A stretch of DNA of 64,000 nucleotides. It comes from Pseudooceanicola lipolyticus (GTDB lineage: Bacteria > Pseudomonadota > Alphaproteobacteria > Rhodobacterales > Rhodobacteraceae). The notes beneath the pieces are model-generated. The model did not search any database. It saw nothing but the letters and a program-made list of their open reading frames with translations, and was not told where the DNA came from. Position numbers and translations under genes: made by a program. The stretch lies in NCBI RefSeq assembly GCF_002786325.1, contig NZ_PGTB01000002.1, positions 124,001 to 188,000 of the forward strand. Reading direction: 5' to 3'. Shown here piece by piece: positions 1-8,967 of this stretch. The first letter of the stretch is position 1. Each line of letters begins with the position of its first letter.

Positions 1-614
1 TGCTGGGCGGCACCGACTTGGGCGTGACCTATTGGGCCGAATGCGACGCCCAGACGGGGATGCATATGGTCAACATGGATTATATCATCACCGAATTGCT
101 CGACCCCGAAAGCGGCGCAATCATACCTTGGGAAAAAGGTGCCGAAGGCGAGATGATCTATACCGCCATCGGCCGGCAGGCGAGCCCTCTGGTGCGGTTC
201 CGGTCAGGTGATTATATCGAGGTCATCGATACCGAATGCTCCTGCGGCCGCACCGGACCGAAGATCCGCTGCACCGGCCGCACCGACGACATGCTGATCG
301 TGCGCGGGGCCAATGTCTTCCCGTCGGCGATCAACAGCATCATTACCGAAATGGTGCCGGACACCAACGGCGTCATGCGCATCGTGGCCGATTTCGAGGG
401 CCATACCACGCAGGGCGCGCTGACGGTGATTGTCGAACGGGGCCCCGATCGCGATCCGGCCGATGACGTCACCCTCAAAAAGAAAATTGAGCAGCGGCTT
501 CGCGACTCCTTGGTCTTCAAGGCCGACGTTCACCTGGTTGCGGCCGACACTTTCGAAAAACCTGGCGCCGCTAAGGTCGCCTTCGTTCTCAGGAAATATC
601 CAGACCTGCCATGA
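1..614 (+). CDS. PaaK-type phenylacetate--CoA ligase family protein, C-terminal part
   Basis: The reading frame is open to the left edge, so only about the last 200 residues of an AMP-forming CoA ligase are present; the first codons in the window are not a start. The fragment shows the PaaK-family C-terminal signature: a CSCGRTG cysteine-containing turn followed by GRTDDMLIVRGANVFPS, the hinge region leading into the small AMP-binding C-terminal domain. PaaK-like enzymes activate aromatic or other carboxylic acids with ATP to the acyl-CoA in the cytoplasm. The stop overlaps the next start by 4 bases (ATGA), so it is the upstream member of the carboxylase operon and probably supplies its CoA ester. 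The substrate cannot be told from this fragment. Confidence 0.85.
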   Translation, partial: LGGTDLGVTYWAECDAQTGMHMVNMDYIITELLDPESGAIIPWEKGAEGEMIYTAIGRQASPLVRFRSGDYIEVIDTECSCGRTGPKIRCTGRTDDMLIVRGANVFPSAINSIITEMVPDTNGVMRIVADFEGHTTQGALTVIVERGPDRDPADDVTLKKKIEQRLRDSLVFKADVHLVAADTFEKPGAAKVAFVLRKYPDLP

Positions 615-2218
615 CTAGAATGAAATCCCTTCTCGACAGCGGATCGGACGACTTCCGCGCCAACGACGTGTCTTACCGCGAAAAGGTCGATGAACTACAT
701 GCCCTCCGGCTCTCACAGCGCGTCGGCGGCCCCGAAATGGCGCGCAAACGTCATGTGGACAAAGGCAAAATCCTGCCGCGCGAACGGATCGAACGGCTGA
801 TCGACCCGGGCACACCATTTCTGGAACTCGGCGAGTTGGCCGGATTGAATATGCACAAGGGAGTTCCACCCGGCGCCGGCATCATTACCGGTATTGGCGT
901 GATCGAAGGCCGTCAGTGCATGATCATCGCCAATGATGCCACCGTAAAGGGCGGCACCTATTTCGGGATCACCTGCCGCAAACACGTCCGGGCACAGAAA
1001 ATTGCCTGGAAAAACCGCCTGCCCGTCATCACCCTCGTGGACTCCGGCGGTGCCTTCCTGCCCGACCAGGCCAACCTTTTCCCCGACGAAGGCCAGTTCG
1101 GCTCCATCTTTCACCAACAGATCGGCATGTCTGGCGATGGTGTGCCGCAAATCGCCGTGGTCATGGGGCCCTGCACCGCGGGTGGTGCCTATATCCCCGC
1201 GCTCTGTGACGAAGTGGTGATCGTGCGCGGTCAGGGCTTTATGTATCTGGGCGGACCGGAATTGACCTTTGCCGCAACCGGCGAAAAGGTCGAAGCCGAA
1301 GAACTGGGTGGCGGCAAGATGCATTCGTCCGTCTCCGGTGTGACAGACCATTTGGCCGAAGATGACGCCCACGCTCTGGCCATCACGCGCGAAATTGTCA
1401 GCCATCTTGGCGAAAAACCCCAACCCCGCAAGACGCCCGAAGCGCCCCGTGCGCCCGCCTACCCGGTCGAAGAGATTTATGGACTCATCAGCCGCGACCC
1501 CAAGGTGCCGACCGACAACCGCGAAATCGTGGCTCGGTTGGTCGATGAGAGCGATTTTCACGAATTCAAGCCGCTTTATGGCGACACGATCATGACCGGC
1601 TGGGGGCGCATCCACGGCCACGAGGTCGGGATCATCGCCAATACAGGCGTGCTTTTCGTCGAAGCCGCGCTGAAGGCGACGCATTTCATCAATCTCTGCG
1701 TCCAGCGTGATATTCCGCTGCTGTTCCTGGCCGATGTGAACGGCTTCATGGTGGGCCGCGAGGTCGAGCAGATGGGCATTGCCAAGGCCGGTGCTAAAAT
1801 GATCACGGCCATGTCTTCGGCCCGGGTGCCGAAATTCACAATCATCACCGGTGGCTCTTACGGCGCGGGATACCTGGCGATGCTGGGCCGCCCGTTCCAG
1901 CCGGACGCAATGTTCGCCTGGCCGACGGGACGGTCGGCAATCATGGGGCCGGAACAGGCCGCCAGCGTGCTGGCTCAGGTCCGCGCGCAGATCAACGAAC
2001 GCGAAGGCAAAAGCTGGACCCCCGAGGAGGAGGAAGCCTTCAAGGCACCGATCCGCAAGGAATACGAAGATTTTCAGGGGGCCTATAATTTTGCTTCCAA
2101 CCTTTGGATCGACAGCGTGATCGAGCCCTGTGAGACCCGTGACGTCATGGCGCTGATGCTGGATGTAACATCGCGCAGACCCAAGGTCGAAACCAACTTC
2201 GGCGTGTTCAGGATGTGA
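611..2218 (+). CDS. Acyl-CoA carboxylase carboxyltransferase (beta) subunit, MCC-like
   Basis: A 535-residue protein with the two crotonase-fold halves of biotin-dependent acyl-CoA carboxyltransferases. It transfers CO2 from carboxybiotin to an acyl-CoA. The stretch with GGGKMHSSVSGVTDHLAEDD matches the beta-subunit signature of methylcrotonyl/geranyl/propionyl-CoA carboxylases, and GGSYGAGYLAM plus the C-terminal FAWPTGRSAIMGPEQAA fit the acyl-CoA-binding half. Length is typical of the MCC/GCC beta group. The ATG at 611 overlaps the previous stop; ATG 620 is an alternative. The alpha subunit follows after 10 bases. The adjacent HMG-CoA-lyase-like gene favours a 3-methylcrotonyl-CoA-like substrate, but geranyl- or propionyl-type substrates cannot be excluded. 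Confidence 0.9.
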   Translation: MTRMKSLLDSGSDDFRANDVSYREKVDELHALRLSQRVGGPEMARKRHVDKGKILPRERIERLIDPGTPFLELGELAGLNMHKGVPPGAGIITGIGVIEGRQCMIIANDATVKGGTYFGITCRKHVRAQKIAWKNRLPVITLVDSGGAFLPDQANLFPDEGQFGSIFHQQIGMSGDGVPQIAVVMGPCTAGGAYIPALCDEVVIVRGQGFMYLGGPELTFAATGEKVEAEELGGGKMHSSVSGVTDHLAEDDAHALAITREIVSHLGEKPQPRKTPEAPRAPAYPVEEIYGLISRDPKVPTDNREIVARLVDESDFHEFKPLYGDTIMTGWGRIHGHEVGIIANTGVLFVEAALKATHFINLCVQRDIPLLFLADVNGFMVGREVEQMGIAKAGAKMITAMSSARVPKFTIITGGSYGAGYLAMLGRPFQPDAMFAWPTGRSAIMGPEQAASVLAQVRAQINEREGKSWTPEEEEAFKAPIRKEYEDFQGAYNFASNLWIDSVIEPCETRDVMALMLDVTSRRPKVETNFGVFRM

Positions 2219-2228
2219 GGAGCGAACC

Positions 2229-4235
2229 GTGAAAATCAAGACGCTTCTGATCGCCAACCGCGGCGAAATTGCCTGCCGGATCGCGCGCACTGCGCGGGCA
2301 AGCGGTATCATTCCCGTCGGCGTGCATTCGCAGGCCGACGCCAATGCCCTGCATGTCCGCGAGATTGGCAAATCTGTCTGTATCGGCGCCGGACCTGCAT
2401 CCGAGAGCTATCTGAAAATCGACGCGGTGATTGCCGCTGCGCAATCAGTGGGCGCGGATGCGATCCATCCCGGTTATGGCTTTCTGGCCGAAAACCCCGA
2501 TTTTGCTCGTTCGGTCGAAGCCGCCGGCATGATCTTCATGGGGCCGACGCCGGAAACGCTTGAACGTTTCGGCGACAAGGCTAGCGCCAAAGAGGCCGCC
2601 GTGGCGGCCAGCGTCCCGGTGATTTCGGGCGCCGAAGGTGCGCGGTCCGATCCCGAGCAGATTGCCGAGGAGGTGCGCCAAATGGGCCTGCCGGTGCTGC
2701 TCAAGGCGGTCGGCGGCGGTGGTGGGCGCGGACAACGGCTCGTCACTGACGAGACCACGCTGGTCGAGGACATCGAAGGCGCGCTGCGCGAAGCAAAATC
2801 CACCTTCGGCTCCGAAGGGCTGCTGTTGGAGCGTTTCCTGCCCGAGGCGCGCCATGTTGAAGTGCAGATCGCAGGTGACGGCAAGGGCCATGTGGTGCAT
2901 CTGTTCGAACGCGATTGCACGCTTCAGCGCCGCCACCAGAAGGTCATCGAGGAAGCCCCGGCCTGGGGTCTGCCCCGAACGCTTCTGGACGACATCGCAC
3001 GCGACGCGGTGCGCTTGGGCGAAACGCTGGACTATCGCGGGCTGGGCACGGTCGAATTTCTGGTCGCGGGTGGCGAGTATTTCTTCCTTGAGGTGAACCC
3101 GCGCATTCAGGTGGAACATCCCGTCACCGAAGCGATCACCGGGCTGGACCTTGTCGCGCTTCACCTGCGGATTGCCGAAGGCGCGGGCCTTGGACTGGTG
3201 CAGGACGATCTGACGATCAACGGCCACGCGGTCGAGGCGCGGCTTTACGCCGAAGATCCGGCGATGCAATTCGCCCCGTCGACGGGCACGCTCTCCACGC
3301 TCAGCCTGCCATCGGGCCTGCGCATCGACAGCGGCGTCGAAGAAGGCGATGCCGTCACGCCCTACTACGACCCGATGATCGCCAAGCTGATCGTGCACGC
3401 GCCCGACCGGGAAACCGCATTGGCACGTCTGGCCACGGCGCTTGATCATGTCGCGGTCGAAGGTGTCGAGACCAATCGCGCCTTTCTAACGGCGCTGGCG
3501 CGAAACCATGAATTCGAACGGATGCAGGTGCATACCCGCTGGATCGACGGCAGGCTGGATGAGCTGACACAGGCACCCGGCCTGACCCGCCCAGATCTGT
3601 GGAAGGCGACCGCTGCCATTCTCTTCGTGACCCAGTCGCGCAGCGACACAGACGCCAATCCCTGGACCAACCGTGATGCCTTTACCGGCTGGCGGCTTGG
3701 ACTGGGCGGCGATGCGATTGAAGCGGGGCAGCGCGTGACGCTTACCGATTCTGACGAGGTATCCGAAGAACTGCGCGTCAGTCCTGTCAAACCGGGTGCC
3801 AAGTACACCATCCATTCGGAGAAAGGCGAGGCGCTGATACTGTCGGCACGTGAACTGACCCCGGGCCGTTGGCGTGTCGGCGAAGGCGACACCGTCCATC
3901 TGATCGACGCGCGCCTGCACGCGGGCGTGATCGAACTGGATACGCCCGAAGGCCGCCTGGTCTTTCGGCCCGCCGCGCCCCTTGCCTTTGCCGGCGGCGA
4001 TGCCGCGGCGGATCGCGCCGTGACCTCTCCGCTGACCGGCATGATTGTCGAAATCAAGGTCTCCGATGGTCAGAGCGTGGCCGAAGGCGACGTGGTCGCG
4101 GTCATGGAATCCATGAAACTCGAAATCTCGATCCGGGCGGCCGCGGCCGGGATCGCCAGCAATATATCCGTCTCGAATGGGGACATGGTCGATCGCGGCC
4201 AGGTCATCGCCGAGATCCTGCCATCCGAGGAGTGA
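2229..4235 (+). CDS. Acyl-CoA carboxylase biotin carboxylase/BCCP (alpha) subunit
   Basis: A 668-residue alpha subunit. The biotin carboxylase N domain starts at IANRGEIACRIARTAR, the ATP-grasp domain has a glycine-rich loop (GGGGRGQRLV) and EVNPRIQVEHPVTE, and the C-terminal biotinyl domain carries VMESMKLE with the biotin-accepting lysine at about residue 630. The enzyme carboxylates its own biotin with ATP and bicarbonate and hands CO2 to the beta subunit just upstream. Start is GTG 2229, preceded by AGGAG; no competing ATG lies nearby. Two small departures from the family norm are the RGQ in the ATP loop and SMKL instead of AMKM at the biotin site; SMKL also occurs in catabolic acyl-CoA carboxylases, so activity is expected. 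Confidence 0.92.
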   Translation: MKIKTLLIANRGEIACRIARTARASGIIPVGVHSQADANALHVREIGKSVCIGAGPASESYLKIDAVIAAAQSVGADAIHPGYGFLAENPDFARSVEAAGMIFMGPTPETLERFGDKASAKEAAVAASVPVISGAEGARSDPEQIAEEVRQMGLPVLLKAVGGGGGRGQRLVTDETTLVEDIEGALREAKSTFGSEGLLLERFLPEARHVEVQIAGDGKGHVVHLFERDCTLQRRHQKVIEEAPAWGLPRTLLDDIARDAVRLGETLDYRGLGTVEFLVAGGEYFFLEVNPRIQVEHPVTEAITGLDLVALHLRIAEGAGLGLVQDDLTINGHAVEARLYAEDPAMQFAPSTGTLSTLSLPSGLRIDSGVEEGDAVTPYYDPMIAKLIVHAPDRETALARLATALDHVAVEGVETNRAFLTALARNHEFERMQVHTRWIDGRLDELTQAPGLTRPDLWKATAAILFVTQSRSDTDANPWTNRDAFTGWRLGLGGDAIEAGQRVTLTDSDEVSEELRVSPVKPGAKYTIHSEKGEALILSARELTPGRWRVGEGDTVHLIDARLHAGVIELDTPEGRLVFRPAAPLAFAGGDAAADRAVTSPLTGMIVEIKVSDGQSVAEGDVVAVMESMKLEISIRAAAAGIASNISVSNGDMVDRGQVIAEILPSEE

Positions 4236-4239
4236 TGAA

Positions 4240-5199
4240 ATGAGCGACTTTCCCAAATTCGTAGAATTTCGTGAAGAAGGCCCGCGTGAGGGTTTTCAGA
4301 TCGAAAAGAAGATTTACCCGATCGAAGAGCGGATCGAACTGATCGACATGCTCAGCGAAACCGGCTTGAAACGCATTCAGGTCGGCAGCTTTGTCAGCCC
4401 GAAATACGTTCCTCAGATGGCGGACACCGGCGAGTTGTTCCAGCGTATCAAGCGCAAACCGGGCGTGAACTACACATCGCTGTGGCTGAACGACAAAGGG
4501 TTTCGCAAGGCCCTGACCGCGCATGAGGTCGATATCGACCCGCGTCTGCTGTTCTATCCTTCCGAAGCATTCGCCCAATCGAACAACAATTGTTCCTCGG
4601 CCGAGATGCGGGAAAAACAACGTGACTGGGTCCGTCTTTACAAGGAAGAGGGATATACCGTCGACGCGGCCTATGTGATGACCGCTTTCGGCTGCAACCT
4701 CGAGGGCCCCATCCCCCAAGAACGCATCTTGGACGATTTCCGCTTTATCCTTCAGCTATGCGAAGAAGAGAACATCCCCGTGCCGATCCTCGTGGTCGCC
4801 GACACCATGGGTTGGGGAAACCCCGAGGCGGTCAAACGGATGATCGGCGCCCTGCGCGAATTGGCGCCCGAGGCGCGCATCGGTATGCACATCCATGACA
4901 CACGTGGGCTGGGGATCGCCAACGTTTATGCGGCCCTGTCGATGGGCGTGGACATGTTCGAAAGCTCCGTCGCCGGTCTTGGCGGCTGTCCTTTCGCGGG
5001 CCACGGCCACGCGCGCGCCGCAGGAAATGTCTGCACCGAGGATGCAGTGTTCCTGTGTCACGAGCTCGGCATCGAAACCGGCATTGATCTGGACAAGCTG
5101 ATCGCAGCGGCGGTCAAAGCAGAAGAGATCATCGGTGTGCCGCTCATGGGCCGGGTCATGCACACCGGCGGGTTGGACAAATACCGCAAGTCACGCTGA
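4240..5199 (+). CDS. Hydroxymethylglutaryl-CoA lyase-like enzyme
   Basis: A 319-residue HMGL-like TIM-barrel. HMG-CoA lyases cleave 3-hydroxy-3-methylglutaryl-CoA to acetoacetate and acetyl-CoA with a divalent metal. Visible motifs: GPREGFQIE near the N terminus (catalytic Arg region), the metal ligands HIHDTRGLG, and the glycine-rich GLGGCPFAGHGHARAAGN loop with the active-site Cys. I chose ATG 4240, five bases after the carboxylase stop with GAGGAG upstream, over a longer in-frame extension into the previous gene. Position directly after an MCC-like carboxylase mirrors leucine or acyclic-terpene degradation clusters. A related substrate such as a citramalyl- or alkyl-citryl-type CoA is possible, given the neighbours. 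Confidence 0.85.
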   Translation: MSDFPKFVEFREEGPREGFQIEKKIYPIEERIELIDMLSETGLKRIQVGSFVSPKYVPQMADTGELFQRIKRKPGVNYTSLWLNDKGFRKALTAHEVDIDPRLLFYPSEAFAQSNNNCSSAEMREKQRDWVRLYKEEGYTVDAAYVMTAFGCNLEGPIPQERILDDFRFILQLCEEENIPVPILVVADTMGWGNPEAVKRMIGALRELAPEARIGMHIHDTRGLGIANVYAALSMGVDMFESSVAGLGGCPFAGHGHARAAGNVCTEDAVFLCHELGIETGIDLDKLIAAAVKAEEIIGVPLMGRVMHTGGLDKYRKSR

Positions 5200-5211
5200 G
5201 GGAGCAAGAAG

Positions 5212-6126
5212 ATGACAAAAGCACTTGACGGAAAGGTCGTTCTGGTCACCGGGGCTGGCGGTGGGATCGGGCGTGATATCGCCTTGATGGCAGCTACCGA
5301 AGGCGCCGCCGTGGTGGTCAATGATCTGGGCGCATCCCTGAAAGGCACCGGTCAGACAGAAACTGCGGCGCAGAAAGTCGTCGAAGAGATCAGGGCCGCT
5401 GGGGGCGATGCCATTGCCGATGGCGGCTCTGTCACCGATCCCGATGCCGCGCGCGCGATGATCGAAGCCGGGGTCAAGGAATTCGGTCGCATCGACGCGG
5501 TGGTAAACAACGCCGGCATTCTGCGCGACGGTTACTTCCACAAGATGACCTATGAGGATTTCGACGCGGTGGTGAAGGTCCATCTTTATGGTGCCTTCAA
5601 TACCAGCCGCGCGGCCGCCGACTATTTCCGCGAACAGGAAAGCGGCACGCTCGTGCACATGACCTCGACCTCGGGGCTGATCGGCAATTTTGCCCAGGCG
5701 AACTACTCTGCCGCGAAGCTGGGCATCGCGGCCTTCTCAAAATCTGTTGCGCTTGATCTCAAGCGCTGGAACGTGCGGTCAAACTGCATCGCGCCCTTCG
5801 CCTGGAGCCGGATGATCTCGTCGATCAAGACAGACACCCCGGAACAGGTGGCACGGGTCGAAAAGATCAAGGAGATGACACCGGCCAAGGTTGCACCGAT
5901 GGCCTGTTTCCTGATGAGCGACCGCGCGGCTGACGTGTCAGGACAGATCTTTGCGGTTCGCAAGAACGAGATCTTCCTGTTCAACCAGCCCCGCCCGGTG
6001 CGGTCGGTTCATTCCGGTGATGGCTGGACCGCCGATGAAATCGCCGATCGCGCCATTCCCGCGCTCAAATCGCAGTTCACGCCGCTCGAAGTTTCGGCGG
6101 ATGTCTTTTCATGGGATCCGGTCTAA
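5212..6126 (+). CDS. Short-chain dehydrogenase, MFE-2-like 3-hydroxyacyl-CoA dehydrogenase type
   Basis: A 304-residue SDR. The Rossmann motif TGAGGGIG lies at residues 13-20, NNAG at 99-102, and the catalytic Ser 152/154, Tyr 165 and Lys 169 are all present. Length and the VVVNDLG segment resemble the (3R)-hydroxyacyl-CoA dehydrogenase domain of peroxisomal multifunctional enzyme type 2 and bacterial homologues, longer than ordinary FabG-type SDRs because of a C-terminal tail. It would oxidise a 3-hydroxyacyl-CoA with NAD(P). A GGAGCAAGA Shine-Dalgarno precedes ATG 5212; the stop overlaps the following start (TAATG). Substrate unknown. Confidence 0.85.
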   Translation: MTKALDGKVVLVTGAGGGIGRDIALMAATEGAAVVVNDLGASLKGTGQTETAAQKVVEEIRAAGGDAIADGGSVTDPDAARAMIEAGVKEFGRIDAVVNNAGILRDGYFHKMTYEDFDAVVKVHLYGAFNTSRAAADYFREQESGTLVHMTSTSGLIGNFAQANYSAAKLGIAAFSKSVALDLKRWNVRSNCIAPFAWSRMISSIKTDTPEQVARVEKIKEMTPAKVAPMACFLMSDRAADVSGQIFAVRKNEIFLFNQPRPVRSVHSGDGWTADEIADRAIPALKSQFTPLEVSADVFSWDPV

Positions 6127-6920
6127 TGGGAAAACGCAAAGAAAAAATCAGCTCCAGCATTGCCTGGAGCACCCCTGACAAGATCAGCGTGCGTGGCCTC
6201 GACCTGCCCAACGAGATCCTGGGCCACATGAACCTCGGCGATCTGGCGTTCCTGCAACTGACGGGCCGCAAGGCCACACCCGAGGAAAGCCGGGTGTTCA
6301 ACGCCATCGTCATTACCCTGGTCGAACATGGTATCACGCCCTCGGCCCTGGCGGCGCGGATGACCTATATGGGGGCGCCGGAATCGCTTCAGGCGGCTGT
6401 GGCGGCTGGCTTGTGTGGGCTGGGCACCGTCTTTGTCGGTTCTATGGAAGGTGCCTCGAAAATGCTTTACGAGGCACTGCCACAGGACAAGTTGGGCACC
6501 GGTGTCGATCTGGATGCGCTGGCCGTCGAGACGGTAGAAAAATTCCGCGCCCGCAAGATGATCGTGCCGGGGCTCGGACATCCGGTGCACAAACCGGTCG
6601 ATCCGCGCACCCCGCGCCTGTTCCAGATCGCTGCCGAGAACGGCAAGTCCGGTGAATACATCGAGTTGATCCAGAAAATTCAGGCCGTTGCCGAAGAAAA
6701 ATCGGGTAAGATGCTGCCGATTAACGCCACTGGTGCGATCGGAGCGATCTGCTGTGAATTCGGCTTTCCCTGGAAGATCGTGCGGGGCTTTGGCGTCATG
6801 GCGCGCGCCATCGGCCTGGTCGGTCATATCCTCGAAGAGAGCGAAAACCCGATCTCCTATGAATTGTGGCAGCGCGCCGAAGAGGAAATCCTCGAAACCT
6901 CCGGCCCGGGAGCGGCTTGA
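6126..6920 (+). CDS. Citryl-CoA lyase-like (short citrate-synthase-fold) protein
   Basis: A 264-residue member of the citrate synthase superfamily, far shorter than citrate synthase (about 400) and close to citryl-CoA lyase. The histidine motif EHGITPSALAAR (His 68) and VPGLGHPVHKPVDPRTP (His 152, Arg 161) are present. The position where citrate synthase and ATP-citrate lyase have the catalytic Asp in NVD reads N200-A-T-G, so that Asp is missing. Such enzymes make or break the bond between an acyl-CoA alpha carbon and a keto group. Start taken as ATG 6126, overlapping the previous stop; ATG 6111 is in frame but lies inside the SDR gene. A paralogue is encoded at 34161-34979. The exact reaction is unknown. 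Confidence 0.75.
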   Translation: MGKRKEKISSSIAWSTPDKISVRGLDLPNEILGHMNLGDLAFLQLTGRKATPEESRVFNAIVITLVEHGITPSALAARMTYMGAPESLQAAVAAGLCGLGTVFVGSMEGASKMLYEALPQDKLGTGVDLDALAVETVEKFRARKMIVPGLGHPVHKPVDPRTPRLFQIAAENGKSGEYIELIQKIQAVAEEKSGKMLPINATGAIGAICCEFGFPWKIVRGFGVMARAIGLVGHILEESENPISYELWQRAEEEILETSGPGAA

Positions 6921-6923
6921 ACG

Positions 6924-8087
6924 ATGCAGACGTCAGCCCCAGACACTCACACCGATCTGCGCGATGCCTTGCGCGCACTTTGCGCGCAGTTTCCGCCAGA
7001 GTATCATCGCAAGTTCGGCGAAGACGAAACCTACCCCGAGGAATTCGTCGATGCGCTGACCCGCGAGGGCTGGCTTGCCGCAATGATCCCCGAGGAATAC
7101 GGCGGCTCGGGTCTGGGCCTGACGGAAGCCTCGATCATCATGGAGGAGGTGAACCGCTGCGGCGGAAACGCGGGCCATTGCCACGGGCAGATGTATAACA
7201 TGGGCACGCTTCTGCGACATGGTTCGGATGAGCAAAAGCAGACATACCTGCCCGGCATCGCCAGCGGCGCGTTGCGCCTGCAATCCATGGCCGTGACCGA
7301 ACCGACAACCGGGACCGACACCACCAAACTGAAGACCACCGCGGTCAAGAAGGGTGACCGGTATGAGATCAATGGCCAGAAGGTCTGGATCAGCCGTATC
7401 CAGCATTCTGACCTGATGATCCTGCTGGCGCGCACCACGCCGCTGAAAGAGGTCAAGAAGAAATCCCAGGGACTGTCGATCTTCATGGTCGATCTTAAAG
7501 AGGCCATCGGCAATGGCATGGAGGTCCGCCCCATCGCCAACATGCCCGGCCACGAAACCAATGAAGTGTTCTTCGACAACCTCGAAATCCCCGCCGAGAA
7601 CCTGATTGGCACCGAGGGGCGTGGCTTCTATCATATCCTAGACGGTCTGAACGCGGAGCGGACCCTGATCGCGGCGGAATGCATCGGTGATGGATACTGG
7701 TTCGTTGACAAGGCCCGCGCCTATGCCGGCGACCGCGTGGTCTTTGACCGTCCCATCGGCCAGAACCAAGGTGTGCAATTCCCTATCGCCAGGTCCTATG
7801 TGAACATCGAGGCCGCCAATCTGATGCGCTTTGAAGCCTGCAGGCGGTTCGATGCCGGACTGGATTGTGGTGCACAGGCGAACATGGCCAAGCTGCTGGC
7901 TTCGGAAGCCAGCTGGGAAGCGGCCAATGCCTGCATCCAGACCCACGGCGGCTTCGGTTTCGCACGGGAGTACGATGTTGAGCGCAAGTTTCGCGAGGCG
8001 CGCCTCTATCAGGTCGCCCCGATCTCGACCAACCTGATCCTGTCATATGTCGGAGAACATATCCTCGGCATGCCAAGATCGTTCTGA
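6924..8087 (+). CDS. Acyl-CoA dehydrogenase family protein
   Basis: A 387-residue flavoprotein with the usual N-terminal helical, middle beta (TEPTTGTDTTKLKT, NGQKVWIS) and C-terminal helical domains (FDRPIGQNQGVQFPIA; QTHGGFGFAREYDVER). It should oxidise an acyl-CoA to the 2-enoyl-CoA and pass electrons to ETF. The C terminus has APISTNLILSYV in place of the common EGT-x-x-IQ motif, so the catalytic base is not the usual late Glu. The enzymes at 21369 and 47896 share this feature and overall layout, making them a paralogous trio. It starts 3 bases after the preceding stop and belongs to the carboxylase operon. Confidence 0.9.
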   Translation: MQTSAPDTHTDLRDALRALCAQFPPEYHRKFGEDETYPEEFVDALTREGWLAAMIPEEYGGSGLGLTEASIIMEEVNRCGGNAGHCHGQMYNMGTLLRHGSDEQKQTYLPGIASGALRLQSMAVTEPTTGTDTTKLKTTAVKKGDRYEINGQKVWISRIQHSDLMILLARTTPLKEVKKKSQGLSIFMVDLKEAIGNGMEVRPIANMPGHETNEVFFDNLEIPAENLIGTEGRGFYHILDGLNAERTLIAAECIGDGYWFVDKARAYAGDRVVFDRPIGQNQGVQFPIARSYVNIEAANLMRFEACRRFDAGLDCGAQANMAKLLASEASWEAANACIQTHGGFGFAREYDVERKFREARLYQVAPISTNLILSYVGEHILGMPRSF

Positions 8088-8098
8088 AGGCTAGGATT

Positions 8099-8938
8099 AT
8101 GGGTGAGATCGACCTTGACGCGCTGGCGCCCTGGCTGGGACGCACCGAGACCAAGGAAGATGTTCTGACGCACGGGCTGATCGACAAATTCCGCGCCACG
8201 CTCGGTCCGCATCTTTGGGACGGAGCGGGCGATGTCCCGCTGGGAATTCATTGGTGCCTTGCCCTTGATACCGTGCCAGCGACCGCCCTGTCAGAAGACG
8301 GCCATGCCGCGAGGGGTGGATTTCTGCCCCCTGTTCCGCTGCCCGCCCGGATGTGGGCCGGCGGCGATGTTACGCATATCGCGCCGCTGAAAATCGGCGA
8401 AACCATCACCCGACGCTCTTCGATCAGGAATATTGTGGCCAAGCAGGGCCGTAGTGGACCATTGGTCTTTGTGACCGTCGAACATGAGTATCTGAGTGGC
8501 AACCGGCTTTGTATCCGGGAGCAGCAAACGATCGTTTATCGTGAGATTTCCACCCCCCGCACGGGCGAGAGCGCAGCTGACGCGGGTGACCCCAACACGC
8601 TTAGATCGACGCTGACACCGGATCCTGTTCTTCTGTTTCGCTATTCGGCGCTGACGTTCAATGCCCATCGCATTCACTATGATTACGTCTACGCCACCGA
8701 AACCGAAGCCTATTCCGGACTTGTTGTGCATGGCCCATTGCAGGCCACGCTGCTTCTGAATCTGGCGGCGGGTGCGTTGAAAACATCGCCCCACCGGTTT
8801 TCGTTCCGTGGCCTCGCGCCACTCACCCTGCCCTGCGAATTGCAACTGCACAATGAAGGGACCGGCACCTCCGGGACAGTCTGGTGTCAGGATCAAAAAG
8901 GTCTTCGAAGCTTTTCCGCAGAGTACGCGGCCGTCTGA
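8099..8938 (+). CDS. FAS1-like/MaoC hydratase, mesaconyl-C4-CoA (3-methylfumaryl-CoA) hydratase-like
   Basis: A 279-residue hot-dog protein. The N-terminal half resembles the FAS1-like dehydratase domain (MWAGGDVTHIAPLKIGE), and the C-terminal half carries the hydratase motif N188-A-H190-R-I-H-Y-D195 followed by LVVHGPLQATLL. This arrangement is that of 3-methylfumaryl-CoA (mesaconyl-C4-CoA) hydratase, which forms citramalyl-CoA; relatives hydrate other branched enoyl-CoAs. It is the last gene of the first operon, beginning 11 bases after the dehydrogenase. With the HMGL-like and citryl-CoA-lyase-like enzymes it makes a hydrate-then-cleave sequence plausible, for example on a 3-methylglutaconyl-CoA-like product of the carboxylase. 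Confidence 0.8.
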   Translation: MGEIDLDALAPWLGRTETKEDVLTHGLIDKFRATLGPHLWDGAGDVPLGIHWCLALDTVPATALSEDGHAARGGFLPPVPLPARMWAGGDVTHIAPLKIGETITRRSSIRNIVAKQGRSGPLVFVTVEHEYLSGNRLCIREQQTIVYREISTPRTGESAADAGDPNTLRSTLTPDPVLLFRYSALTFNAHRIHYDYVYATETEAYSGLVVHGPLQATLLLNLAAGALKTSPHRFSFRGLAPLTLPCELQLHNEGTGTSGTVWCQDQKGLRSFSAEYAAV

Positions 8939-8967
8939 TCGGTCTTCTTCGGTAGCGAATTCAGTTG

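Noticed and set aside
713..2371. A 552-codon - strand open frame opposite the carboxyltransferase gene
   Set aside because: Composition is typical of a shadow frame (His/Arg/Asp-rich, no motifs), and the + strand carboxyltransferase is unmistakable.
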